Under the pieces are notes generated by a model that was not told the origin of the DNA, did not search any database, and worked only from the letters and a program-made list of their open reading frames with translations. Of a stretch of DNA of 64,000 nucleotides, positions 47,553-59,487 are shown piece after piece. Made by a program: the position numbers and the translations under genes. The stretch covers positions 637,501 to 701,500 of the forward strand of contig JAFCIZ010000011.1 of assembly GCA_017871115.1 (NCBI GenBank), written 5' to 3'. The DNA is from Cunninghamella blakesleeana (taxonomy: Eukaryota > Mucoromycota > Mucoromycetes > Mucorales > Cunninghamellaceae). The stretch's first letter is position 1, and each line of letters opens with the position of its first letter.

Positions 47553-48352
47553 GCATCTATTTTCTATGCGTATTGACCCAATGATAGACGGAATAGAGAA
47601 TAGCTTTGCACAAGTTGATTTTGAAGCATCTGAATTACCTACTGGTCATCCTGATAATGAATTTGGCAATGCTTTTTATCCAGTAACGACTATATTTAAA
47701 AATACTGATGAAGCCAAAACCGTAGCTGATGCATCAAAAGGAAGATCATGGAAAATTATAAATGAAAACAAGCTTCACCCTTTTACAAATGAACCTGTTG
47801 GTTATAAATTAGTATCTACCACTACTCCTCTCTTTTTGCCTAAATTAGATTCCATTGCTGCTCAAAGAGCTGAATTTGCAACAAAAACAATTTGGGTAAC
47901 TCCTTATGAAGATCAAGCCATATATCCTGCTGGATTTTATTGTAATCAAAGTACAAAACCGATGGGCTTACCTGTTTGGACAAAACAAAATCAATCTATT
48001 CAAAATAAAGATATTGTTGTATATCTTACTTTTGGACTAACACATCATGTACGCGTGGAAGATTTGTAAGTTGGCTAATATAAATAATAAAAATAATAAC
48101 ATGTAAAATAAAATAACCTTTTTTTTGATTAACCTTTTGCTGTTATTATCGATATTATAATCTTGCGAATATCTCCATTTTAGCCCTATTATGCCTGTAG
48201 AAACATGTGGATTTACATTAAAACCAAGTGGATTCTTTAATGGAAATCCTGCTATTGATGTTCCATCTTCTATCAACAGCTGTAGTGTAAAGGCTCCCAT
48301 TCAAGATTCAGATTGCAGAGCTAATGAAAAAAATGTATGCTGTCAAAAATAA
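45863..48352 (+). CDS. Copper amine oxidase (TPQ-dependent)
   Basis: Five exons, 45863-46418, 46505-47115, 47224-47400, 47554-48065 and 48184-48352, join to 674 residues, normal for the family. The N-terminal domains start [20 protein letters not shown]. The catalytic domain shows [15 protein letters not shown] (the Asp general base), the TPQ-forming Tyr in TAANYDYG (residues span the exon 2/3 junction), the copper ligands HQH in VVGQHHQHLF, and a third His in [14 protein letters not shown]. The enzyme oxidises primary amines to aldehydes with release of ammonia and hydrogen peroxide. There is no signal peptide, so an intracellular, probably peroxisomal, site is likely, though the C-terminus (CCQK) is not a PTS1. 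Intron 3 holds a T27-A11 block. All cofactor residues are intact. Confidence 0.94.
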
Positions 48353-48571
48353 ACTATTTTTTTTTTCCTTATTTTATTTTTTGTAAATCGAATCAATAAT
48401 GACCAAAAATATAAAAAGGATTTATGTATTAAAAAAATTGACAATATAAGGGTGCGCATTTTTTGGGAAAGTAACCAGACATAATTTTTTTAATTTATAC
48501 TCTATTTTTCTTTCCCCAAATTATTTGAGGTTATATACTTTAAAACAGCTTTTTTCATTATAAACTATTAA

Positions 48572-48624
<53 letters not shown>

Positions 48625-48648
48625 AAAATGGGTAAATGGACAAAATTA

Positions 48649-48679
<31 letters not shown>

Positions 48680-50447
48680 TCATCTATTTTAATGATATTT
48701 TGAAACAGTCAGAATTGATTTTACGAAACTAGCTCTTGAAATAATAATAATAATAAAAGAGAGTAGTATGTTGGAAAAGATGCTTTGAAAAATTAAAGTA
48801 TATACCGACAATAGAATATAAAATATACTATTAATAATACTGAAAAAAATGTTATATTATTCATAATGTTGAAAGCAATAATACCAAATAATTATTAAAA
48901 AGCTTGTTCGGTGGGGTACAGACTAAATAGATAGAATCAAAATGCATAGATTATTATTGTAGAAGTAGAAGGTAATTATTCAATAAACAAATAAATAAAG
49001 TAGATATAATAAAACGCTATAAAATGCATAATCACAATAGTTTGTTTATTTAATTTAAATGAAACAATAAATAATACTAATCCCAAATTAAAGATAACAA
49101 CTATAAAGTTAATAACATAGCTGCTGTAAAAGATTCCTACTTATTATGCGATGATGCCCTTGATATAAAAAAGCAATAATTCTAATCTTTATAATGCAAA
49201 AGTACAAGTATAATAGCAAATAGAAAATTCACTAAGTAATGCACATAAGTATCTTGATATTTTAATAACCAAAATGAGTCTGAAAAATAATATGTATGTC
49301 AACAACATTGTATAAAATAGAAAGATCAAAGTACCAATAATGACAAAACTCAAGAAGAGTTGCTATTAAAAATAGAAAAGGTTGTATTACAGGATGAAAA
49401 AAATATGTTTTTATTATAGCCATGATATCAATTACACTATTCTTATACGAATTCACTTTATATGAAGCTTCAGAAGCACACTTATTAGTTAGCTACATGC
49501 GCCCATATTATTTTAGTCAGAATTAATTTATTACATATGTACATATACAATTGTTATCAGATAAAAAAATAATTATTAAATAATTATTAATGCTTTTACA
49601 ACAAAATAATAATAAAATATAATTGCATTGATATAAAAGGAGCGACTTGCATACAGTGTAAATAAAGCTTAAATAAATTATACTCATTATATACATGAAA
49701 AAAATCATAATGATATATTATCTTATGTTAAATTACTTTTTACATATTACTATTCATTTATTAATATAAAAAAAAGTATTTTAAGTGCTTTTTAAAAAAA
49801 ATGGTTAAGGACCATCTTTTTTAAAAAATTTCAAAAAAAAAAAAAGCAATCCATAGGTTGTTTTTAAACTTTATCTTTTCTATATTTTCATTATAAAGCC
49901 ATTCAGTTTAGAACATATGTTAGAATCACTTAGTTCCAAATAAGCGAACCGTACTAGTTTTAACATACATTAGTTAATAAAATGCTATTGGGAAATACTG
50001 TTGAAAAAAACAAAAATTATATATATCTGCATGTAAGAAACAAAAAATAATTTTTATAAAACTATTTTATAATAAACTTGTATAAAAATGAATAATATGT
50101 TTAAATTTACTTTATATCTTCATATAATATCATAATATAATAGTATCCATTAACAATAATAATAATAAATATAGTAATTTATGGCTAGAAATGTATGGCA
50201 TAGAAGCTATCAAATTTTAAAAGTTTCAAAAATCAAGTATTCTACACATTATCTTCGTGCCTTACTTTCTCCATCCAATCTAAAACTATGCTAAAAATAA
50301 AAAAATTAAAGGTAAAACCAATACTTATATTTATTAGAATAATATAAAAATAAATCGAGCATAATTATTGTTAAAAAAAGGAATTCCTTTTTTAGAAAAT
50401 ATTTCTTTTTTGAATTTTTTCCCTTTAAAAAAAGTATGGTGACAGGA
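48353..50447. other. Convergent intergenic region with a 50-nt T run
   Basis: About 2.1 kb AT-rich, gene-free between the amine oxidase and the DOPA-dioxygenase-family gene. Includes the poly-T run listed separately and (AAT)n at 48650-48680. Confidence 0.5.
48574..48623. repeat. Uninterrupted run of 50 T
   Basis: Fifty consecutive T residues about 220 bp past the amine oxidase stop. This is the longest homopolymer in the window. On the minus strand it is poly-A; no coding relic lies next to it that would make it the tail of a retroposed copy. Confidence 0.95.
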
Positions 50448-51109
50448 TTATTTACTATAACCTAATTTTAATTTTGGGTATTGGCCTAAAGGCTCAGTAT
50501 CAATTTCAGGTAAAGTAGATAAATCCAATGGGAAAGAATGTCCTAACCAAACTGCACGAGAAGAATGATCTTTTAATGGGTATTTTGTCAATGGATGAAT
50601 TAAAATAGATAAATCACCACGGTTTAAAGTAAAGAAAGAGAATGCTCTTGCAAAATATTCTGTAGGACACCACACTTCATATGACCCTAAGTATAATATT
50701 AAGCATTAATAATGATATTAAAAAAAAAATTATATTAATATAGTATTACCAACTGTATGAGGACCTAATAAAAATAAATGAATAATAAAAAAAAAAGTTT
50801 AATATTAATACTAGTACCTATAAATATATCTATTAGTTTTATATGCATATATATGTATATACCTATAGGACCATAGTTAACTCGGTGAAGAGGTACTACT
50901 TCAAAAAAGCCACCTTGTACCAAAGACAATACACGATTACGAAGAGCTAAAGCTGCTTCTTTCTGTTCATTATTATTTTGAAAAAAGTAAATATGAAAGT
51001 GCCATTCCTTAATTTCCTCTTTTAAGTCATTATCAGTATGGTCATTAGAAATGGTTGCTGATCTTTCAAAGTTTCTTTGCAATTCATAGTGATGATAATT
51101 GTTGGCCAT
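50448..51109 (-). CDS. DOPA 4,5-dioxygenase family protein
   Basis: Three exons, 51109-50863, 50764-50750 and 50686-50448, give 166 residues in frame; the middle exon is only 15 nt and completes GPIGPHTVGSYEV. Motifs of the family are present: EWHFHIYFFQNNN, ALRNRVLSLVQGG, HRVNYGPIGPHTVG, FFTLNRGDLSILIHPLT and HSSRAVWLG. The His residues in WHFHIYF and in the IHPLT block are the predicted iron ligands. Members of this family open the ring of DOPA-like catechols in pigment pathways of basidiomycetes, but many fungal copies are of unknown substrate. No signal peptide. It lies 321 bp downstream of the FYR-domain gene, on the same strand. Confidence 0.85.
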
Positions 51110-51430
51110 AGTTTTATTTAAATAAAAGTTATTGAATATTCGTAAATAATAATAAAATAGTATAAAAAAAAAGAAAAAGAAAAAAGGAAAAAGAAAAAAA
51201 AAAAGTTTTAGATATGAGAATTGCGCCGTCCTAAAAAAAAAAATGCAATCATTATTTAAAAGAATGATCACATTTTCATTAAAAGTTTTACAAGTTATCA
51301 TTATACTTTAACATGATCCATTATACTTTTATCTTTATTTTCATATATATATATATATATTATTTATTTTTTTATTGTATTTTGCTATAATAATAACGTT
51401 AAAAATAGAAAAAATTCTTTTTCTTTTTTT
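51110..51430. other. Spacer between the FYR gene 3' end and the DOPA-family gene
   Basis: 321 bp, purine-rich AAAAAG stretches (51165-51205) and (TA)n at 51345-51362. Must contain the promoter of the DOPA-family gene. Confidence 0.45.
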
Positions 51431-51600
51431 TTATCGAGGTATAGTTGACCAAGACGGTGGTGGATTTGAGAAACGAGGGTGTAATGTAGAAGAGAAATGA
51501 ATTTGATCTAATTTTTCTTTTTGTTGAATATCAACAGCGGCAGCGGCAGCGGCAGCAGTACTTGTCATTGTTTCTAAAGATGGGAGAATAGCATTTGATG

Positions 51601-51669
<69 letters not shown>

Positions 51670-51794
51670 CATGATTATTTGCTATAGAGGATGAAGTAGG
51701 CTGTAACTGATTTTGGATATTCATAGTTGTTGAAGGGGGAGGAAGTGATAATGATATAGATGTGGAAGATAGTGGCGGTAATGATTTCAATGAT

Positions 51795-51825
<31 letters not shown>

Positions 51826-54328
51826 CATTTATAGCAGAAGTTGAAGATGAAGATGAAGATGCTGATGAACCAGAAGGAGGTGGGGATGTTGATGAGGAAG
51901 GCGATTTAATAGATTTAGATTCATTTTGAACTTTATGTATAATAAATCCGTCTGATAGAGGTGGTGGTGCACGTTTATTAGCTGACCCCATGATTTCTAA
52001 GTTAGCTAGTTTCTTTTGGGCTGCTGCAGCTACACCTGCAGCCGTTCTTTGATGCATGACACCGAATTTTTGCCAAACATAATTTAAACATTGGTCAGCG
52101 CCAGGCAAATCTTGTATCATTTTTGCGATGGTAGCATGTGTAAATCCATAGTAATCAGGTCCTGAGGCTATATAAATAAATAAATCGATAAATATATATA
52201 ATATTAATAATCACCATCAATACTTTAATTTTTTGTTACTAAGAGACTGTACCTGAATTGGAGTGTTCTCTGTTTCTAATTTCATTTGCTCTTTTAACAA
52301 TGGCAGTCCATACCCCAGTTGCAGAATTGGCAATAATAGGCTGATCTGGACAATCTTCAGCTATTACACGAAACTATTTATTATAAAATTAAGTATAGGA
52401 AGAAATTATTTGTTAATTTTATTTTATTTTGCATTCTTGTTTTTATTTTCTATAATGATGAATATAAAACATTATTATTTACCCTAGGACCTTGCTCGCC
52501 ATTTTCTTCTACGGTACAAGTATAAACAGTATTTTGAGTTGAATTTATCATACTTAAATAAGTCCTACCAAAATAAAAATATAAAAGTAGAAATAAAATT
52601 AGAATTAGAAATAAAAAAAGAATGAATGAATGAATGAATATAGAAAGAAAGAAAGAATAGAGTAAGAAAAAGAAACAAACGATTTACCTACTAACTTTAA
52701 AACCAGGAGGCCAAATGTAACGATCATTATGGTAAGTAGTGAGAGGGACTACTCTACCTAAAGAATGTACAGTCAAAATGCCTACACGTACAGGCAATTT
52801 ATAATCGCCTGAAGTTGGATCACGAGCCAAAGGTTGAACTCTACGCATTTTGGGTTCTTGATTTCCACGACGCATACGTTTTGGTCTAGAAGATGGTACC
52901 ATAGTACAATTTTTACCAGTATCTGTAATAGAAGGAGGTCTAATAGTAAGACTTCGAGCCACTTGTATTGAAGAAGCTGCACTATTATTGCTGTTATTAC
53001 TATTATTACTGTCATTGCTGCTGCCGCTGGTATTACTGCTACTACTATCATTATTATGATTTATGTGAGCGTTGGTATGGCTATGGCTATGGCTATGATT
53101 ACTATTATTGATAGTAGAATTGGAATGATTAGATGAAGATGATGGAGATAATGATGAATTTGATTTTGAAGATACGCTTGGAGAGGCTGTTGAGTAATTA
53201 TTTAGTTCCGTTGGACTAAAAGAAGATTCATTCGCATGAATTAAGTGGGTTGAAGGTTTATGACCCAAGACCGCCAATGGGGAAGAAGCGGTAGGAGGCA
53301 ATATTGAATGATGATGATGATAGGGCTGTGGGTGATGAAGGGGAGGAGGAGGAGGCTGATTATTTATTAAAGTAGAGGAAGTAGACGATGAAGAAGAAGA
53401 AGAAGAAGATGATGATGATGGAGGAGGCGGTGGTATAGGGTGTTTTAATATAGTTGAAGGTAAAGTAGGTAGAGAAGGATCCTTTATTAAATTAGAAGGC
53501 ACTGGGCTATGAGGGTTTGCCATCAATGAATCGGGCGGTTTTTCCTGAGTTATAACACCTTTAAATATGGTAGAATGATGTGTTGTTGAAGGTAATATAT
53601 CTGCTAATTTATGTTGGTGATAATGAGAATGGTGATGGTGAAGATCATTATTATTATTATCGTTATTATTATTATTGTTGTTGTTGTTGTTGTTCATTTC
53701 ATCTTCTTCTTGGTTCATTAAAATATGTAAATCTTTTTTTAATGGCTCATGATGCCTATTACTTTTTTCTACTTGATTTTTAATTGTTTTATCATTATGG
53801 TCATCTTCTACATTTTCTACAGAATCGTCATCATCTGGGGTATTGGTACTATCATCCTGTTGGCATATTTTATCCAACAACATCCTATTAAAAACAAAAG
53901 TAGAAATATATAGTCATTAGCTGATTGGCTATTTTATATAGACAGATACACACAGACGCACACAGACGCACACACACACATATATATATATATATATGTT
54001 GATTGATTAATTTTGTTTTATTTTCATTACGATTTTTCTTTAGTTAAACGGCGTAACCGTTTCCTTGCTTGAGTAAGATCACTAATAAGTACTTCATTTT
54101 GCTAATAATTGTTTTAAAATAATAATATTAATAATAAAAGAAATATATGATTTATTGTATTAGTATCTATATTTAAATATACCATTATTGGTTTTTATCC
54201 TTTTTCTACTTTTTTTTTTACATTTATTTCATAATTACATCAGTCATTTCTTTTAAACGTTTTTTAATCAGGTTGAATTGTTCTTCAGACACATTATTTG
54301 ATTCGTTGCTATTCAATGAGGCTTCCAT
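51431..54328 (-). CDS. FYRN/FYRC-domain nuclear protein (TBRG1-like)
   Basis: About seven exons; start MEASLNSNESNNVSEEQFNL at 54328. An N-terminal coiled coil includes DLTQARKRLRRLTKEKSMLL, of the kind seen in TBRG1 and in some INO80-type subunits. A very long low-complexity region follows (Asn, Ser, Pro, His runs). FYRN is at LPVRVGILTVHSLGRVVPL, YHNDRYIWPPGFKVSRTYLS; FYRC is at FRVIAEDCPDQPIIANSATG, GVWTAIVKRANEI and SGPDYYGFTHATIAKMIQDL, PGADQCLNYVWQ. A paired FYRN-FYRC unit marks chromatin proteins, including TBRG1 and the KMT2 trithorax enzymes, here without SET or PHD. The tail has more poly-Asn (51602-51669 is a pure TTA repeat), poly-Ala and poly-Ser. Role in transcription or chromatin is inferred from the domains. 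Confidence 0.83.
51602..51669. repeat. (TTA)n microsatellite inside the FYR-protein coding region
   Basis: About 22 TTA units encode a poly-Asn run on the minus strand. A second, shorter TTA block at about 51798-51823 encodes more Asn. Length variation would be in frame. Confidence 0.9.
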
Positions 54329-56246
54329 TTTTCATTAAAAAATACTAATAGAAAAGAAAATTGTTTTTATAAAAAAAAAAAAAAAAGGTATGTTAAATTT
54401 AAAACTATTTTATATATTTCATTTAATGTATGTATATATTTATTAAACTTACATTTTCGAAAATAGAACAATTTCAAATGTTGGCTTTAATAGGAAGAGC
54501 GAATATGTTGATTGTAGAGAAAGTAATAAAATATAAATTCAATATATTTACTCTTTTTTTTATTTTAAAAAATAATGATATATAAGCACAGCTATTAGTC
54601 CAAATAATATGATGTGTAATAACAATAAGTAAAAAGAAAGGGAAAGAGGAAAGAAAAAGAAATTAAAAAAAAAAAAAAATGTTAAACCCAGCCTAATTTT
54701 CTGCAATTTTTTTCTGACTATCACGGCTATTTTTTTAATTTTTTATTATTTTTACTATTAATTTTATGGCTGAAAAATGTTTCAAGCGTTAAAAACTAAT
54801 AAACTGATATTCTGTTGGTTAGTTGTATATTTATAAATATAATTATATATATATAAATATATATATATATATAATATAAATATACCGTTAAGAAATAAGT
54901 AATGAATAAAAGAGAATGTATATGGTAAATACAGTATATATAAATGTTGGAGATGAGAAAAAGGAAAAAGTAAAGAAAAAAAAAAAGAAAAAGCGAGAAT
55001 GAGCCTCTGTACCCCCTTTTTTTTTGCTCTCAACTAGTCACATTATTTTTTAAAAGTAGTCTTTTTTTTTAGTTTAAAAAATGATCCAATCATACTTCAT
55101 TAGGTATCCTTGACAAAGAAGTAAAGAAAAACAAGCCTTGCATAAAATTATATATATATATGTATATTTACATTTATATATATATTTATTAAGGTTTCCG
55201 ATGTATATTTATATCAAACCATCATTATCATCCACTTTTTGCAATGACTTTTCATTGTTTTAATATAAAGCTGAGATCAATTATTCGTTCTATTTCATCC
55301 AAGTATATGTGTATATTTTAGCTTCCTTTTCTTTTTTAATTTGATATGACTTTTTATTTTTTTTGTTTTTTCTAGATGTTTTTTTTTTAATTAGGAAAGT
55401 CCTGGAAGAACAAAAAGGATAAATAAAACCTAATTTGTGCTGGTATTCAATATTCTTATTTTTTCCACTCTTCCTCCTCCCCCCCCTTTTTTTTATTTAT
55501 TTAGTGTGGGTTCTATATATTTTTAATATGACTACTATAATTAAAACAAAAAAAAATGTACAAGTAGTATTGTTTTGAGAACTTCTTTCAACTTATTAAC
55601 AATACATGACTTGCATAATTCTCTTTCTCCCTCTCTTTTTTTTTTTTTGTCTTTTTTCCTCCTTCTTTCATTCTTTTGTTTTATTTATCGTTTATTATTA
55701 TTTATATTACATCCTTTTTAAAAGAAACTCCGAAAAATTTAAACAAAATGTCGGAAATCGTTATATTGACTGAGAAAATAAAAGTATAACCGTCTAATAG
55801 ATATTTATTATTTTAGTCAAGTAAATGCCGATCAATACCAAATAGGGTTGGAAGTAAATACTATATACTAGCGATAATTGTCATCATTACTTTCTTCTTT
55901 GCCACATGATTATATAATGAATATGTTATCCATAATTAATAAAGATATTCTTACAAGTGTGTGTATGTGTTTATCCTTTTCATTCATCAATATTAGTACC
56001 GAATGCATTTTTGGAATCATTGTTTAATTTTTTTTTTTTTTTTAATGTAACTATTTATTAAATAAAAACAACAACAATAAAAAAAATATATACGCCAAAC
56101 TATTTTTTTTTTTTTTATTGAGCCAAAAACAAGAATGTAGTGGTACCCAAGAACCGAAAAATTAAAAAAAAAAAATTAACTTTTATAAGTACTTACAAAC
56201 TTACATATTATTATACCCAGTAGTATCAAAGGAAATATTAATATAA

Positions 56247-56277
<31 letters not shown>

Positions 56278-56768
56278 ATAGTTTCACTTTTTAAAACTAA
56301 TAAATATATATATTTAATCAAATCAAATCAAAATTTATATTTATAGAAAAAAAAAATTTTTTTTTTTTAATCTCAAAAAAGTTACTATTTATAATCAAGT
56401 GATTTGAAATGTGAGCAAACAAAAATTGAAATGTCGTCATTTTCTATTTTAAAAAAAAAAAAAGACAGAAAATAGAATAAATTGGTTAAAAAGGAATGTC
56501 ATATATTTTATATATGTCGATCTCCTTTGATTATAAAGTTTTTGATTTTTATTTATACTATACTTCTCCTTAAACAATATGTAGTATAGTTTAAATATGT
56601 ATACATACATATATACATACATATATTTGATTTATTATTTATTTAATTATGATTATGATTATTATACAAATATTAGAAAATTAAAAAATGATATACTATA
56701 CATAACTGATTATTAATTTAAAAAGAAAAAGAAAAAAAAAGACAAGACAAAATTGATCGTAGATGTTA
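54329..56768. other. Intergenic region
   Basis: About 2.4 kb, AT-rich, including a 31-nt A run at about 56245-56275 and many T-runs. The FYR gene promoter lies here. No gene recognised; an 83-codon minus frame at 54782-55033 is Tyr/Ile/Phe noise. Confidence 0.45.
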
Positions 56769-58490
56769 TTATTGACATGAATATATCTTCTTAAACCATT
56801 CATTCTTCATAATATCTTCAGTTAATATTCTTTTTTCACTTGATGGATCCAACATGCGATAGATGACTTTTTTGGCAGCAAAATCTAATTTTTCTAGTAC
56901 ATCATAACCACCTTCTTTGGCCTTTTTTTTAATTGTTTCTCTTGCTTTTAAAACACCCAATTCTTTTTCTTGTTGTGACAATAAAGTGACATCACTAATA
57001 GTTGATGCATTTGCTGAGCCTTGTTGTTGTTGTTGTAATTGTTGCAATCTTAAATGACGCTCTCTTTTAGCATTTTCTCTTTCCTTATCTACCAACTTTC
57101 TAAATTTAATATATCGGTCGTAGGCTTCATCTTCACCTTGTTTTGCAACATGCCACAAATGGCTACCCGTTCTCATTGCCATATAAATAATTCCACAGCT
57201 CCATACATCTACTCGACGAGCATCATATTCTTCCTGTATAAATTCTTCCGGCGCTATATATGGCTCCGATCCTACAAGCCCATGACTTTTATGTATAATA
57301 GGTTGTCCATTTTCATCTGGTCCCTCCCATGCTACTCTAAAACATTCCGCTGACCCAAAATCACTAATCTTGAGACATCCGTTTGATGTTAGTATAAGAT
57401 TTTCTAAACAAAAGTAGCAATAGTAGTAATGTATTTTAATTAAAAAAAACAGTTTGATATTGCTATTAAATATAATCATAATATACCTGGTTTTAAATCT
57501 CGATGAGCAATACCCATATTATGTATATAATTAACACCATAAATTAATTGTTTAAATAAACAGTTGGCTTCCGCTATTTCTAACCCATTATCAGAACAAT
57601 CATAAATAAGGTTAAATAGGTCCCCACCATCACAATATTCCATTACTTGGCAATAAATTGATGATGTTTCGTTTAATGGCAATAAATCTAAAGACTCAAT
57701 AACATGAATGTTATGTAAACTTGAAGCAATACAAAATTCAGAAGTAAGTCGTTTAACGTATCCCTTTGTTGGTTCAGAACTTTTTTTACGAAATTCCTAT
57801 TAATATAAAAAAGAGGAAAAAAAAAAAAAAAAAAGTATTGGAATATAGGTATATATATATACATATATATATATGAGGAATAAACATGTATCTATTTACT
57901 TTAACAGCATACAATCGTTCCGTTGAACCTGATTTTGATTTGTCCAATTTATGGGCTATTCTAACAACCCCGCAAGCACCACGACCGATCACTTCTTGAC
58001 AATTTCCCCATTTTTGTGTTAATGAAGATGCTGAAGGTTTGCGCTGTAAAGTAGCATCCACAGCCGCTCTTTCTTCTAATAACTCAGGAGCAAGTGTATC
58101 CGCTGAAATTGCTGCTGTTGTCATTGTTGCTGTTGTCGAACCTTTCCTTTCCCCCCACATTTGTTTAAATGATTTATCACGATGTAATAAACCTTCTACT
58201 AAACCTGTAAATCGATTAGGAGGTGGCATAGTAAAATGATGACTATGTGTTCCATCACTATTCATTTGAAATCTTGGTATACGAGCTGAACTTATAGCAG
58301 CTGATTTTGGTATGGTTGAAGAAGTTGTACCGCTTGTAACAGTTCCTGCCCTTTTTACTGTTGGTTCTGGTTGTTGTTGTAAAGATTGATTTTCTTGAGA
58401 TTTGGTTGAAACTGTTGGTTCCTTTCTATTAACATTTAATTTTTTCCCTTCTTTATTGTTGGAATGAAATATGGATTGAAAAAATCCCAT
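56769..58490 (-). CDS. Ser/Thr protein kinase of the fungal HAL/NPR1 type
   Basis: Three exons: about 58490-57902, then a middle exon to about 57487, then 57403-56769. The N-terminus MGFFQSIFHSNNK fits the N-myristoylation consensus (Gly2, Ser6). A Ser/Thr/Pro/Gln-rich regulatory region of about 150 residues precedes the kinase domain, which shows GRGACGVVRIAHK (glycine loop), LYAVK (ATP Lys), VMEYCDGGDLFNLIYD, GIAHRDLKP-ENLIL (catalytic loop), KISDFGSAECF and SEPYIAPEEF, and VDVWSCGIIYMAMRTG. The inserted RYIKFRKLVDKERE segment with a poly-Gln stretch precedes the final RMLDPSSEKRI. Hal4/Hal5/Npr1 kinases stabilise plasma-membrane nutrient and potassium transporters; ECFR after DFG is a family hallmark. 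Catalytic residues are intact. Head-to-head with the NEPRO-like gene, 259 bp apart. Confidence 0.87.
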
Positions 58491-58749
58491 TTTGTCTAAC
58501 TAAAAATGAAAATAAACTATTTTACTTGATTATAAAAACTAAACAAAAAAGAAAATGAGTAAACAAAAAGAAAAAAGGAAAAGGGAAAAAGAGCTAAGGG
58601 AAAAAAAAAAAAAAATGTAAGAAAAAGGAAAAAAGATTTTTTTAAAAAACTCAGCCTGTGTAACTTTTTTCGGAGCTCTGAGTAACATAAAGCCTCAAGA
58701 TTTCAAATCTTTTTTTTTTTTCTTTTTCCTTTACCAAACACAAAAAAGT
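58491..58749. promoter_or_regulatory. Shared divergent promoter region of the HAL-like kinase and NEPRO-like genes
   Basis: 259 bp between the two ATGs. Purine-rich on one half (58550-58640) and T-rich on the other (58705-58735), with a small GC-richer island (ACTTTTTTCGGAGCTCTGAG) between. Bidirectional control is inferred from spacing only. Confidence 0.4.
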
Positions 58750-59430
58750 ATGAATATAAATCCACCAGGTCAACGATTATTAAATAAAGAACATTTGGAT
58801 AAAGCCAATCACAAAGAATGTTTAAACAATTTAGAACAACTTAATAAATTACAGCTTTCTTTTTCCCAACAAAAAAAATTTTGGATAGAAGTATCCATTT
58901 TGGATCGTTTAAATTATAAAAACAGAAATCAACATCGTCATTTTCACAGATTTAAGCGAACTTCCGAGGTAAAAAAAAAATCAATAAATAGAATAGCGAA
59001 CTAACTAATAGTAAAAAAGAGAAAAAATCTTTAATTTAAATACTTTTCTTTAGGTACGTCGATTATTACAACGGTTTAAAAGAGCAGATATCAGCAAACA
59101 TTTGACAGAATTTTACAGACTATTTTGGCATAATAATGAAATAAAAAAATGTAAAGGGGATTTCACTACTATCCCTACAAAAGAATACTGTGAATATATA
59201 TTAGAAAGATTAATCATTACATCTATTATAATGGATAAAGTAATTTTAAAATAACTGTAATATTAATATTAAAAAAAGGAAAAGAAAAATCATTTATAAT
59301 TGTTTATTTACATATACATTTTTATATATGCTTTATAGCTACTGATAGTTCTTGTAGAAGCTTATAGGTAATACCCAATATTTCATTCAATGCTTTAATC
59401 TACATATTTTATAGTAAATTTGTAACCAAC

Positions 59431-59487
<57 letters not shown>

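Noticed and set aside
48574..48623. Long poly-T as a retrotransposon or retrocopy tail
   Set aside because: No coding relic, target-site duplication or inverted repeat was found next to it.
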